From Bigelowiella natans CCMP2755 (Eukaryota > Cercozoa > Chlorarachniophyceae), in contig ADNK01001279.1 of the NCBI GenBank assembly GCA_000320545.1, forward strand, positions 62,001 to 126,000: a stretch of DNA of 64,000 nucleotides, written 5' to 3'. Below the pieces are notes generated by a model. The model did not search any database and was not told the DNA's origin. It saw only the letters and a program-made list of their open reading frames with translations. The position numbers were made by a program, and so were the translations under genes. Positions 23,921 to 36,670 of this stretch are shown here, in pieces. Positions within the stretch are counted from its first letter, which is position 1; each line of letters starts with the position of its first letter.

Positions 23921-26738
23921 TCATGCGTGGTCTAATCGCGATTTCAATTCCTTGGGCGGTTTTGACGAATGCAACAGCTGTGGATTTTCCCTGTAAAATT
24001 CTTCAAGACCAGGTTGCTGTGAGACGACATCACTGTTATGAAGCTGAGCTTCTGCCGATTTTCGCATCGACTCTGCTGCTGCAGCCCGCCGTCCCTTCAT
24101 CTTAAGATGGAAGAACTCCTGCTTAAGAAGTTCCATGTCCTTGTTTATCTTCTCAATATCATATTTACACTCGTAGACCCGTGCCTGGTACATTTTGAGC
24201 TCATCTCGCATGGCTCTCAGCTCACCTTTCTTCTGCTTGACTGTTGACGCGAACATCTGCAATTTCTCCTGCTCCTCCCTGCCTGGCTGGCGCGCCAGTA
24301 CTCTTCGTAACTCCTCGTAGAGTTTTTCGCGTTCGCGAATCATCGAATCCTTCACCTCGGCCTTTGCACTTTTTCGCATTATCTGTCGCTGAAGCAAATG
24401 CACCTGCTTGATTTTGTCATATGCCTCCGTATCTGTGTCCTTAAGAAGCCTCCATCGATGGATGTTAACCGACTTCTTCATTTCCTCCAGGAGAGCTTTT
24501 GTTCGCAGCTTCTCTTGGATGATATCTCGTTGTACGTGACCGATTTGTACCTTAAGTTCGTCAAAACGCTCTATTTCATTTCGAATACCATCTAGCGTTT
24601 GCTCAACTTCGTCTCTTTCTTTTCGGGTCTGCACTATTTGCTTCATACGTTCCTGATAAGCGACTTCCCCCTTGGTCAAAACTGATTGCTGAATGTGGAT
24701 TTCGTCATATAACTTATGTAGCGTACCATTATGGGCCGTTAGTTGCTGGTTAAGGATTTTCTGCTCTGCCTGTATGTTGTCATACAGCTTCTTCTGCTCA
24801 TGCAATTCGTCCTCTGCAACTTCGATCAACTTTGAGATGGTTTCGATCTTCTCCTTATTCTCTGCAATTATTACTTTCTTGTCCTTTATTTGTTGGGCAA
24901 GTCGCTTGCACTGCTGCGTAAGGTTCTCTAAGCGTTCGTTTGTGTGCTTTAAGTTGAGATGTTCGGTGAGGATGGAAATGTCCTGGTCTTGAATCTCTTG
25001 CTTTAGATGCCGTATTCGTATCGCAAATTCGGTGAGCGTGCGGTTGTACTCAGCGATTTCTACCTTCTGCGTGGCAAGCTGCTCTGTGTGGAGCAAGCGC
25101 TCCTTCTTTACATTTGTTATCATGCGCGACATGCTTTTGAGCTTTGCCTCCAAATCTTGAATTTTTAGCATGTTCTCTGCCTGATTGTCATATATAGCCC
25201 TATTAGTCGCTACACTTTGGAGGGAGATTGTTCGATTACTCTGCACACGTACACACACGCCATTTCACACGATAACACAACAACAATTATGGTCTAACGC
25301 AAATTAACACTGAAACAAGCACATAGTGGCATGATGAAGTACTTACGATAACGTCTGTCCGTTTTTGCACTTCTTCCCTTGCTTTTCCTGTCTGCAATGT
25401 GCGCTTGCGAAACTCCATGTTAAGCGCTTCATGCTCTTGCTGTAGCTGGTCTATCTTCAAAAAGAGGTTCTTTGCATTGTGCTCATAACTAGAGGCGTCG
25501 TTTTCGATGCTCTTAAGCTGGACAGTGAGCACACGCTCCTGGATCTTTTGTTTTTCAAGATTGGACTTCTTGGCATGCTTTTCGCTCTTAAGACAATCCT
25601 TCTCTCGTAAAAGAGCATCACGATCTCTTGTCAGCAAACCATGCTTAAATTGTAGCTCTTTAACCTCAGTTTTCATTTTGTCCATATCCTTTTCAATGTC
25701 GCTTTTTTTCTTCTCCCCCTTAGCAACCTTTGCTTCCACTATCTTGCTCTCAGCCTGGGTAGAGAGAATCATTTTCTGCAGCACATTGGCCTCACGATTT
25801 GTCTTTGATGCTTTTGCTTTGACATTCTCGAGCTCTCGACAAAGCTCCTCGACAGTAGAAGAAACCTTTTTGTTCCTATGACTTACCTCGAAGATCTGGT
25901 TCTTTCCTTCGCGGGCTCGGTTTTCGTATTCCTCGATGTCGCGCTTCAAAACCTCCACATTATCGAGGAAATTCTGCATGCGCTTTTTCTCATGGACTAT
26001 ATTCTCCTCTATCCTTTTTATATTGTTCATAGCTTCTTGAATTTCTGCCTGATGAGCACTCATGTTCATCTCAAGATCCGAAATCTCACGGAGGCTGTTC
26101 CGCTTTCGATCAGCCTCCTTGCGGGATTGCATCTTGATATCGCTATATTTATCCTCTAGGATACTAATAGCCTGTTCGAGCTCCACTTTCTCATTGAAAA
26201 TCTTATTCTTCTTTTCCAGGATCACCGTGTTTTCCTGTCTGACTTCAGTGAGCACGCTCAAGTTCGACGAAATTATTTCGCGGTTATCTTTGATGCGATC
26301 TTCTAGCTTCAAGATGCGCTCTTTGTGTTTCTGGTCTATACTTATTCCGGTTTCCTCAATTGTCTTATCATACTCTATAAGCTTTTGTTTCAAGTCTTCT
26401 ATCTTCCTTTCCTTCTCCTCCTTGCCTTTTTTTGCAGCAGTTGCCTTGTCCTCAAGTTCTTGGAATGCTCCACCTGTTTCTCGCAGCACCTCTTCGTGTT
26501 TGAGTATGAGTTGATCACATTCAACGCCTATCTTATTGATTTCTTCTGCTTGGTTTACCATATCACGGCATCGAGATAAAAACTTGCTTTCGCTCTTCCT
26601 TGCCGTGCGAAGGTTATCCTGCAGCTTTTTGTACTCAGCTGCGAAACCAGCTAGGACCTCATCTTCAATGTTCAATTTATCTAAGAGATCAGGAGAAACA
26701 GGAACCTCGGCTATCTGTTCCTTGTTCACCTCCTCCAT
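23921..26738 (-). CDS. CFAP58: cilia- and flagella-associated protein 58 (CFAP58)
   Basis: CFAP58 is an axoneme-associated coiled-coil protein needed for normal flagella. Two exons, 25347-26738 and 23921-25240, join at phase 0 to give 903 residues (the human protein has about 870). Almost the whole chain is heptad coiled coil. The C-terminal third has the family signature: NIHRWRLL, EKLYEELRRVLARQPG and ELKMYQARVYECKYDIEKIN. I chose the ATG at 26738 because the frame further up has no ATG and meets a splice-acceptor-like CATCTCAG at 26751; an untranslated upstream exon is possible. With one ordinary 106-nt intron and no microsatellite tracts, it is unlike its intron-crowded neighbours. It implies that the organism forms motile cilia. 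Confidence 0.95.
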
Positions 26739-27259
26739 CAGGGACGATAACTGAGATGATGAAAACAATGGAACATAACGGAAAGAAGGGTAAGAAGTAT
26801 ATTAAATGTGATTCAAGGTGTTACATACAACCCTCGGTTAGAGACTTCACCACTTCAATTCTGCAGCTTTTCTCTTTGACAGACAGATTTTTCTCCTCTC
26901 TTCTCCCTCTCTCGCTCAGCTTCGATGCATATCCCAGAAGGTCAACGTTGGGGGAGGTAACGCTTCCAGCAGCAGAACCCCAAAATGAACCGAGTAACAA
27001 CAAATATTAATGTCTCCAAGGGAAAATGCCTTGCATTATCAAATACTTTGGCTAAAATTGTGGAATCGAGGATTATCCTCCCTATCGACAAAGAGATATA
27101 GTAATGCTACCACGAAATTGCTGTAGGTAACGATCAATGTTTTTTTTTGGAATTTGTCGTTGTCGCAAAAGTAAAAACGACGTGGATTTAAGTATTTAGG
27201 AACGGCAAAACATATACAAATTAAGAGCCAGACATCCAGCGTGCTCCTCTCGGATATGG
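26739..27259. promoter_or_regulatory. divergent upstream region, CFAP58 / CWF19L1-like
   Basis: About 520 bp between head-to-head genes. An open stretch on the minus strand (26829-27003) lacks an ATG and does not join CFAP58 in phase, so it is treated as 5' flank. No recognisable promoter box. Confidence 0.4.
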
Positions 27260-27539
27260 ATGATCGGATGCTCCGTCCTGATGATGAGGCGCCTCTCTAC
27301 TATTGTCGTCGTATTTTCTACAGCACTTATGATGAACATGATGATAGACCCAAATCTGACTGAAAAGATTCATGGAGTTCATCGCTCTCATACTCTTTTC
27401 GGATGCGGGTACTGGCTTGGATCAACGACACGTAGAGGCATCGTACGCCGACGACGCCTTGGGAGCCCATTCTTGTATCGATTACACGGCGGGGGTGAAG
27501 GCCATGTCGACGGTAATTGTAGGATCATCTTATCATTAC

Positions 27540-27571
<32 letters not shown>

Positions 27572-29707
27572 GAAGAACGGGCGTACCGTGTGCTTGTCTG
27601 CGGAAACATCGACGGCAAATTTCAGGAACTATTTGCACGCGTCGCTCGTTTAAATAAGAAGAAAGGCCCCTTCCATGCTCTTTTATGTACAGGACTCACT
27701 ATGTCATCATCGTCATTGCAGTCATCATCATCACCATCCTCTCTGCTGCGACGCTTCTTCGAGGGGAACAATCGCCCATGCATTCCAACTTACTTTCCCG
27801 TTAGAACTGATGAGGAGGCGGCTGTCTATCGTGCAGCCTTCCTTCACAATAACCAATATGACAATTCTTCACATTATCGGCATATGAAAAACCAAAACGA
27901 TCGCTGTAATAATACCATGAAGATGGAAAATACTGAATCGCTACGGGAGAATTTGACAATGCTCCTCGGAGTAAACGGAAGTGGAGTCGCAACAATACCA
28001 GGAGGAGGAGGAGGCGGATTAAAGATAGGCTGGGTGACTGGAAACTGCACTAAAGAACTGGTTACTACTTGCCGCTTTAGACATCGAGAGCTTTGTATCT
28101 TCTGTGCACAATGACTCCAGCCTTTCCCCCTCATACTAGAATTCGTCGTTATATACACATCAACTCCTCATCCTAACTCCCTTGTTTGCATTTCCACTGT
28201 GATAACATGTTGTTGTTGTTGTATTTGTTTCGACGATGCAAAGGAACGTCACGCTAGCGATCCTACATATATTGGGCTGGACATTCTACTCAGCACCAAG
28301 CGGCCGGACTCGATAACAAACCACTCGAACAACTACCATCATGTTCACCACAATCGCTCCGAGTCTCAAAATAGCACGCCACTGTCGAATATATATTCAT
28401 CATCAACGCCCTCTTCATCATCATCATCGTTATCATCAGCAGTGTGTGCTGCTGCTACTGCAGCCCGTATATCAGCCCCCCGTTATCATTTTTCCCCTGA
28501 GTACTCAGGAGGGCATTATTGGGCCAGGGAGCCATACGAGAATCCAGGCTTTCCCCATGTCACCCGCTTTGTCTCTTTACCACCACCAACAACAACAACA
28601 ACAACAAGAACAACACCAAGAGGCAAATGGCTTCATGCGTTGGAGTTAAAACCATTAAGATGCATACCTGAAAAGATTCTTAGAATGAGAAGTAATGATA
28701 CAACGGAATCACCCTACTACTACTACAACTACTCCTCCCACCACCACCACCACCACAACAACAACAACAATGATAAATTGTATCACCACAATAATAATAA
28801 TAATAATGCGACCAACAACAACGCTAGCGAGATTAGCAAAGGTAGTAGCCAAACGCCGAAATTGACGAAATTGTCGTGGGAGGAGCAGATGCATCTTCTT
28901 CCAGACCCCGATGCACACCGACGTACGCTTTACGTGAAGGGCCTACCTGGTAACGATAAAGATATTATTTACACCTTTCAAAGGCGACAACTCAATGTAA
29001 AAAGGCTGTATCGACCCACGGTAGTTAGTACTGCTACTACTTACACTACACTCCTAATAGTAGTTAGTCCAAGCTTGGAAGAAGATAAATAGAACAGAAT
29101 AAAAGAGTAGTAGTTGTCCAAAGAAAAAGTAATTTCGGTCTTCTTCATCTACTCACTATCCATAAAATAATAATAATAATGATGATGATGATGATGATGA
29201 TTATAATAATAATAGGGCAAAAACTTCTGGTTCATCCAATTCGAAACACATCGAGAAGCAGAGGGTACTACTACATGCACCGCAGCAGCAGTAGGAATAG
29301 TTGTAGTAGTAGTAGTTGAAGTAGTAGTAGTAGAAGTAGTAGGTGTGTGTGCTACTTGTTCTTATGCATTGACTCCCTCACTCATATGGGGTGTAGTAGT
29401 AGCAGTAGTAGTAGGTTAGCAGGGAGAGTCTCTCATGTTATGTTCCCACAAGAACGTATTAGTTACTTTGTATGCAGTCATAAGAAAGAAAGACAACTTA
29501 TTCTTTCGAATCTAAATCATCATCATCTTCTTCTTCTTCTTCTTCTTCTTATTGTAGATGCCTTAGCCCGTTTATGGGTATTAAGTGAAAGAGAGAAAAG
29601 GTAAGCAATGACGATGATGGTGATGATGATGATAGTAAGATTGCATCAGAGCTGGCACATCTCATGTGCTATGCAACGTGTTCTGGTTATAGAATATAAG
29701 TTATATT

Positions 29708-29781
<74 letters not shown>

Positions 29782-30828
29782 TATAATACATACTCGTCTC
29801 ACAGTTTTTGCATCATAATCATGAGAAGAGTGAAAGGATGATGATGTGTATTAGGGTAAGAAGACAATTGAAATCTTCTTCTTCCTCCTCGTCTATTAGA
29901 GGGGGGAGGAGGGTTGGGAAACGGAATTACCGACAGGACAACAGGGAGGAGCACGAAGATGATCAAGGCAACACCGCACTTCGTAGGGACTAACAATAAA
30001 CCAACACGCTTTCTATTCAAGGCATAAAAATGTGCAACTCAGTTGAGAATGTAGTATCATCTAATTTCCTTCGAAAGAAGACACACATGCCAACGAGAAA
30101 GAAGTCAGATTCTTTCTTCAAGAGCAAGAAGAGTGATAATCCAGTTGTTGATTGACATATATTGTACTTTATATGTGACGTGTGTTATTTGTCACGAATA
30201 CTATATGTAGCTCGTATCCGCGCTGATTGGGCATTGAGGGAGATTGAAGCAGCTGATGTATAGTAGTATTAGTAGTTATATATAGTTAAAGTATGATCCA
30301 ACCACATGTTTCTGTCGTTGTGACTAAAGAGTAGCCGATACCTAACACTCCAAAGACGGCAACGACGACGATATAATCATTCAGCAGCCTACTAATGGTT
30401 GGTTGTGTTACGTTGGTTTTGATTGCACCAATAATATGTGTTCTTCCATGAGCAGCAGTACAATCATCAAGCCAACAGCAATTCCATGACATTTTGGTCA
30501 TGGGCTAATGAAGAAGACGACGACGACAACGAGCATACCAATGCTGATATTACCGCTGCTCAACAACAGCATCGATACCCAGTGCCTCAGTGCAGACTTT
30601 GCATGGCTTCTGAGAGATTCTTCGATCCGAAAACTGTCATCAGCGTTGGCAAGTACATGTAATATTATGTGTAAAAGAAAGCACGTGTAGGAACAAGCCT
30701 GGTTGAGTGTCAAGTGTTGAGATAAACTCCTATATTATATATTGGTATTATGTATTGGCATGGAAACAAAAACGAAGACATAAGTCGTTGTGTGCACGAT
30801 AGCCAGGATAATGCTATCACTGGGAAAT

Positions 30829-30863
<35 letters not shown>

Positions 30864-30942
30864 CGTACGGATTAATTGACTTCTGGGGTTGCTCAGCAGC
30901 AGCAGAAGCAGCATAACGCCCAGCATTAGTTTGTGGTAGTTG

Positions 30943-30975
<33 letters not shown>

Positions 30976-31636
30976 ATATCATCATCAAATTACTAACGAC
31001 AACACAGATATCTGAGCGTTGGTAAAGAAGCGGTAGTAGGGACTGCTATTAATGAAAAGAGGATGATGGCGAAGAACAAAAATGATAATAGCGATCATAC
31101 CTGTACTACTGATCATGGTAGTATGTTGTCGTCGTCATCGTCTCGTTATCACCAATGGCCTCTTTTCCATGAACAACAGCAACAACATCTAGTTACTATT
31201 CCTCCTCCTCTCGCCATTGCCAAAACCATCAATCAGCGACGATGCTGTACCTTACCCCAATTGACCATGTCACTTCCAGTGCACAGCTGCATTCTAAGGT
31301 AAGCTGGTAGCTAGGTTCTACTGGCCATAATGATGATGATGGTGATGATGATGATGATGATAACTTATATGATGATATTATGTGTTCATTTACCCCCAAC
31401 TAAGAGAATTGGATAACCACGAAGAAAGTATCATCATCATCATTATCACCTTTATACTAGCGCACTCATCACTGTTTTTCTTCCTCCTTTGCTTCCCTTT
31501 TCCCCTTTCCTCTCTCTCATTCCCTACCAGGCTGTCAGGGAGATGGACCTTTTCGAGAAAAGATTGAGAATGTTTCTACGCTCAAGTACTCACTGCCAAA
31601 CAAATTAATATCACATAATAAATGAGTAGGAGAGAA

Positions 31637-31682
<46 letters not shown>

Positions 31683-33146
31683 ATTGGAAGAGTTGCAGGC
31701 AAATGCAATCAAAGTATACTACTATGCGGACAAAAAATATCGAAGTTAGAAGATGTATGCTGTGATGTTATTTCATTACGACTTCTGTTGTCCTCCACGG
31801 GATCATCTCCTTCCTCCGCAGCATTGTTTTCATGATAATCGTTCATTATCGTCATCAATGAGTAGGAAATGCAAGTGGTGTATCAGTGGAAAGAGGTTTG
31901 TCATAACTAACAAACCACCATATCTGATCATACACCACCATACCACCCACATGCCTATATCTTCCTGCAAACACACACGCACAATCAAACGCACACACAC
32001 ACACACACGCATAGGCATGTACATGCACATATATTTGTTGATATGAATTTCAATCTTATCAAACGAATGCGTAATTGCTAGCTATGGAGAGTGATTCCAG
32101 AAGTCCTCGCAGCAGCAAAATTCCTGAACATCTTTCACGGAAGGTACAATGAAAAGAGAAACTTAGAAGAAAAAAAGATCAAGGGGACTATGCCGATGAT
32201 GGATTTAAAGCACTATTCTTGTAGTCGATTGAGTTTGTTGTTGTTTTATCCATTTTCTACACGCTGATCGTTCATGGGTTGTTGTTGCTGTTATTGTTGC
32301 TGTTGTTGTTCTTGTTGATATTGCTGCAGGTGATGGTATTCAGTGAAACACGCTTGGCTACAATTCGGAAAGTACTGGAAAATGGATTGCACAGAGAGTC
32401 TCGAAGACAGTTTAACAATCAACAACAGACCACACTCCTTCCAGAGGGTAATGATGGCACATTAGGCTATTATGTTTCGCACGAGTGTGCGTGTGTGTGC
32501 TTTGTATGTTTTGCAGTCGTTTTCATATTTCATGTTTTCTCATTGTTTGTTCTATTTTTTCATAGGTGTAAATCTGAACGATGCAATTATGGATTCTAGA
32601 AATTCAGAGTAAGTAATCTAATTCCTTGTTTGTCTTCCTCCTTAATCACTTTGATACACACACACGCACACACATATGTGCTACTGTAGATATTTCTTTG
32701 TGGACTTCCCTGAAACTGAAGATGCGCCGCGTCATCGGCTCCTCACCCTGAGGGACAAGGTTCAGATCATTAACAATAATTACACTGATGTAAGGATGAT
32801 GATGATGATGCGTGAGACCGATTCTCACAAAGAACTAATACTTGCAGGGGCAAGCTGTATTGAGGAGCAATCTGCTATTGGACATTCTCAATGAGTTCAA
32901 GCTTCCGCTACCATCCATCACCAACTTGCTACTTCATTATCGGCGTAACTGTCCGTCGGAACCTGGTGAGAAGTCTTTCATGCATGATTAAGAAACACAA
33001 GATACAGTGATAAGCCTACCTGCTATCTGTACCGTTATGTTGATCTGACGACCACTTTCTCATTAGAAGAGGAGCTGGTGAAAGGGTTGCGAGAAGGTTT
33101 TCAGAAATTCGATCCAATGTTCTTTAATGACGACGACGACATCTAG
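27260..33146 (+). CDS. CWF19L1: CWF19-like protein 1 / Drn1 homologue with RRM
   Basis: Relative of Drn1/CWF19L1, which binds spliced lariats and assists debranching. Order of domains: a metallophosphoesterase-like N domain (RVLVCGNIDGKFQELFARV, then IPTYFPVRTDEE and LKIGWVTGN; exon about 27508-28050), the block LDILLSTKRP with RYHFSPEYSGG (28230-28960), an RRM split by an intron (TLYVKGLP near 28930, GKNFWFIQFETHREAE near 29217), CwfJ domain 1 (PQCRLCMASERFF near 30585, then YLSVGKEAVVGT from 31010) and CwfJ domain 2 ending KGLREGFQKFDPMFF before the stop at 33144-33146. The start is uncertain: the ATG at 27260 opens a frame with a non-conserved leader, and microsatellite-coded Ser, His and Asn runs sit in the exons. 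The HxHxQ motif expected before VIPEVL (near 32090) was not located. Several exon joins are unresolved. Confidence 0.85.
28739..28810 (+). repeat. microsatellites translated as His and Asn runs
   Basis: CAC, AAC and AAT triplet arrays lie in an open exon of the CWF19L1-like gene and read as His and Asn runs in frame. They may be coding expansions or an unrecognised intron. Confidence 0.6.
29709..29778. repeat. CA then TA compound microsatellite
   Basis: A (CA)n array passes into (TA)n, within an intron of the CWF19L1-like gene. Confidence 0.9.
31636..31679. repeat. GA microsatellite
   Basis: A GA array in an intron of the CWF19L1-like gene. Confidence 0.9.
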
Positions 33147-33499
33147 ACGTGCGATGACAAATTCACCAGTGTTTACTGTATTATCGAAGAAGTCATTCTC
33201 GTTATCATACCAATCCTATACTAGCCTCATGCGCTCCGCGCGCATAGCTCTGTGTTAGGCAGTAAGGTACTAGCTGTGCGACACTTGTACAGCTGTGTCG
33301 TCACGACTCCCAGTGCTATCGTATGAACATACATATCTAGATACACCATACGTAGCATAGTGCATGGCTGCGTGTGTGTACATACAGCTTCAGTCGACCT
33401 GTATGGGCACGTGAAGCGTAGTGTTTAGACATGACTAGACATGTGACAAAAAAAATACAAGCTAATTTGTTCATCGCATGGCTTGCCCAGCGAATGTAT

Positions 33500-33533
33500 G
33501 AGACGGATGTAATGAAATTATTAAATCCAGCGT
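33500..33533 (-). repeat. CATCCGTCTCA dispersed repeat, partial copy 3
   Basis: On the plus strand it reads TGAGACGGATGTAATGAAAT, the reverse complement of the right end of the family. The left end is not recognisable. Confidence 0.55.
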
Positions 33534-34010
33534 ATGTATATAAATGCGTAGCTCGTAGCACCGAATCGCGTTAGATGATAAATCAAGGCATCGCATGCAC
33601 ATGTGTACATTGTTGTCAAATATTGTCGCGGGGGCCTGCGCGGACGCAAGAGACGCATCACATGCACCGCGATTCAATCAAAGAAACGGATCATGTGCTA
33701 CAAGCTGCCCTGCGCGCACTCTCAGCATCGCAAAATGAACTGAAAAATTAATTCAAAGCCATCATGATCATCATAGACAAAATGACAACTATGACAACAT
33801 CGACACAAAAAGAATTACCAAGGAAGACACGCAGCGGTCGCTCGCGCAGGGGCATGGCAGCTCGCGCGGCGCAACAACGGCATTACCTTTGTGAACATGA
33901 AACACGTGAGAGCAGATTTTGCACATTGTGACAATGCAGATCAAGAGATATAGAAACACAACACAGCCGCTGTAGCCACTACTTGAAGCTGCTTTGTGTG
34001 GCTGCATTAG

Positions 34011-34065
34011 CTAGTTAGGATGGTCATTCAAAATGTTCAATCACAGCATTGCATCCGTCTCACAT
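34011..34065 (+). repeat. CATCCGTCTCA dispersed repeat, copy 4
   Basis: Begins CTAGTTAGGATGGTCATTCA and ends CATTGCATCCGTCTCACA, with the TAGGATG left end well preserved. Confidence 0.65.
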
Positions 34066-34130
34066 TGATCAGACAGCATGCAAGTCCAGCAGCAATTTGA
34101 GTGCTGACATGGCCGCATGCAGCGCTGCAC

Positions 34131-34187
34131 AGCTACAGTAGGATCACAATTGGAAAAAAAAAGATCAATTCATTGCATCCGTTTCAT
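34131..34187 (+). repeat. CATCCGTCTCA dispersed repeat, copy 5
   Basis: Begins AGCTACAGTAGGATCACAAT and ends TTCATTGCATCCGTTTCAT, a diverged copy. Confidence 0.55.
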
Positions 34188-34510
34188 GTACGTGTGTACG
34201 TGTGTGTAGAAACATGTGCGTGCATGTGCATGCTGCGCATCCTTCAGGCCTTACATGCTAGCTAGCTAGCATGTGTCGCTGTACTCATTACTCACACATC
34301 TGCTGTGTACGCAAGCGCTCGCGCGCCGAGCAAGCTGCATGTCATCTAGATACATCGAAACAGAGCTAGAGTGTGATAGAGCACTACTATATGCTACCCA
34401 ATCCATCATTGCCTTACGTAGCAGAAGCTACACAGCTACCAAACGGTAGCCAGCTTGAGGTGTACAGATTACTATTGCGTACATACATGTGGACGCTGCT
34501 TTGCATAACT

Positions 34511-34563
34511 TAATTAGGATGACTGTTGAAAATTTTAATTTGTTCATTACATCCGTCTCACAC
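34511..34563 (+). repeat. CATCCGTCTCA dispersed repeat, copy 6
   Basis: Begins TAATTAGGATGACTGTTGAA and ends TTCATTACATCCGTCTCACA, one of the best-preserved copies. Confidence 0.65.
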
Positions 34564-34658
34564 ATCTACATAATGTCTAATGTGTGTTATGTCTATTAGG
34601 TCACATCTATTAGCACAACACCACAGCCATGCCATAAATATACACCTTAACATGTGGT

Positions 34659-35374
34659 TCAGTCCTTCTTTTTGTTCTCTGTTCTTTTGATTCCAGCTGC
34701 TTCGATAGAGTCAATTATCTCAGTTTTTTTGAAACCTTCAACATGTTTCAAAATTGCGCCATTTGGATCATAAAGTTTTATTGTTGGAAAGCATTTTACA
34801 GGCCCGGCGCCATCTTTTCTCACGTCTAACTTTGAGGCATTAAGCTTCGCAAATATGATTTGGCTACCATCGAAATCCTTGTAATACACGAATAAAGTCA
34901 CTCGACCGAATAAGCCTACTTGGCTAAAGGATACATTAGCACTAAATATTTACCTTGCTCATTTCTGCATATATCGGGGCAGCAGATCGGCACGGTCCAC
35001 ACCAATCTGCGTAATAATCTACCAAATAATGTTTACCATCTCGCTTGCTCTCTTCTCGTAGCTGATTCCATTCTTTTTTCGTCTTTATAGCTCTTACGTT
35101 GCCGGGATACTCAGGAATTGGCTTTTACAATAACAAATCAATTTCAATAGAAGCGAGGAACAGTACGAAGAAGGGACTAACCTTACTATTCTTGTACAGA
35201 TTGAATAGCCTGACAAAATAAGAATGGAAACTTGATTCAGTAAGGAATTATGCATTGGTCTTGGTGACAATCTTCTGGTTTTTGTTGTCACACGTACATC
35301 CAAATAATAGCAATAACGAGAAGCGGCTTCTCAGATAGGAAGGCCACTAGTGACTCAACGAACGAAGGTATCAT
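34659..35374 (-). CDS. membrane-anchored thioredoxin-domain protein
   Basis: Predicted thiol-disulfide oxidoreductase, 163 residues. Four exons close in frame: 35298-35374, 35182-35209, 34954-35121 and 34659-34877. Residues about 8-30 contain a hydrophobic anchor (PLLVIAIIWMLFNLY). The thioredoxin fold follows: HYLVDYYADWCGPCRSAAP carries the WCGPC active site, KLNASKLDVRK is the central strand, and CFPTIKLYDPNG supplies the cis-Pro loop. The C-terminus is basic and ends TENKKKD, resembling a KKxx retention signal, though the final residue is Asp. With one N-terminal membrane segment and one domain it could act at the ER, mitochondrial or plastid envelope; the sequence does not decide. The start is the first ATG before the anchor. 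Confidence 0.93.
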
Positions 35375-35635
35375 GATCGACGATGAGTTCTTCTTTTTCT
35401 TCTTTTTCTTCTGTTCCTGTGCTTCGAATTATGACACTTCTTCCAAGCCTTCTCTGTCCAGATTTGCGAGCACCACGTACGTACTCGTACGTTGTTCCTG
35501 CTTTTCTGGATTGTCGCAGGGACTTGATTGTCCTGCATTCATTGCAACGTTCATCTGTTTATGGGACATTGAGCTCATGATAATATCTTACTAAAAGCGG
35601 TTCCATCATCATCATCAACATCATCATCGCATTCC

Positions 35636-35819
35636 ATGGTGCTCTTTGTCAAGACTCTAACGGGGAAAACCATCATTATCGATGTTGACCCGCCTGTAAC
35701 CACATTGCAGCTGAAAGAGAAAATTCAGAACAAAGAAGGGATCCCTCCAGATCGATAAGCAAAGGTTGTTGTCCATTCTGCTGGCATTGTGCGAGCGAAT
35801 CCATGCTTGTGGGATCTGA
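35636..35819 (+). pseudogene. ubiquitin pseudogene
   Basis: The ATG at 35636 begins a ubiquitin-like frame with [10 protein letters not shown] in place of ubiquitin's strand 1-2 and [13 protein letters not shown] matching its helix and following turn. After GAT at 35750-35752 an extra CGAT makes an immediate TAA (35756-35758). One frame over, the match resumes as KQRLL and then decays, with no Gly-Gly end. It lies alone, without neighbouring ubiquitin units. Either a dead copy or the remnant of a ubiquitin-like gene. Confidence 0.8.
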
Positions 35820-36670
35820 CAACGCACAATGTGAAGCACGTGTAATCGACGAAACAAACAAGGACATTCTTAGCGCTGTAGCCACCGCATTGCACACATA
35901 GCTACATTATTAGGATGACCATTGGCAATGTGCAATTGCACATTTCATTGCATCCGTCACTGTGCACGCACCAGCCCATCTGCTAGGCCATGCGACGCGC
36001 AGCATGCAAGCGGGCATATGCGCACACATTGCATGCACATACTCGAGCATAACATCGGAAATGCATGAGGCAGGACATGCAGACACAGACGTGTGACTTA
36101 ACGCTCTTGTCATGTTGCATGATGAAGCACAATCTGTGGCAATGCTAGCGACCTACATGCTAGCTAGCACATGCACACACATGCACATTGCAAACATCTA
36201 CGCTAGCTGTGCATTCATGTGATGCATCCAACTGAATGACAACGTTACTAATTACTAATCTTGCATTACAATGATTAGCATGTTCTGTGGACAAAACATC
36301 TATCTGCCTGTGCATGCACCGTGTCTAGGCAAGCCAAATGTTCAATGTGTGGTGTGTCGCACTTCATTGCTCACTGCACATGCTAGCATGTACATGCACG
36401 CTAATATTTGAACACTCTGCTCATCTGTTGTGAAAACAATATAACCTCAAATGATGAATGAAAATGACGAGCGGTTGTCGTTTGTCAGAAGATGCAATAG
36501 ATGCTGTTCTTCCACAGTACACATTCGGCACACGAAATTGCGCCGGATGGTTAGATTAGAATTGAAGGTTTTAGGTATACTTGGGGCAAGGAGTTACGCT
36601 GGATAGTTAGATTAAAATAGGAAGTGTCAGGAACAATTACTAATTTAAGAGTTAATCTGTACTTCAGCAT
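35820..36670. other. intergenic island
   Basis: Holds one CATCCGTCTCA element copy at 35899-35960 and CTAGCTAGCACATGCACACA-type words near 36160-36400. No gene seen. Confidence 0.55.
35899..35960 (+). repeat. CATCCGTCTCA dispersed repeat, copy 7
   Basis: Begins TAGCTACATTATTAGGATGA and ends TTCATTGCATCCGTCAC, with a TGCAATTGCA palindrome in the middle. Confidence 0.65.

Larger units (their letters stand above)
33147..34658. other. intergenic island with clustered dispersed repeats
   Basis: Spacer between convergent genes. It has no microsatellites, many CTAGCTAG and TGCATG words, and four copies of the CATCCGTCTCA element. No coding signal. Confidence 0.6.

Noticed and set aside
26829-27003. 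minus-strand frame as a first exon of CFAP58
   Set aside because: It has no ATG and its only donors (phase 1) do not join the next exon in frame.
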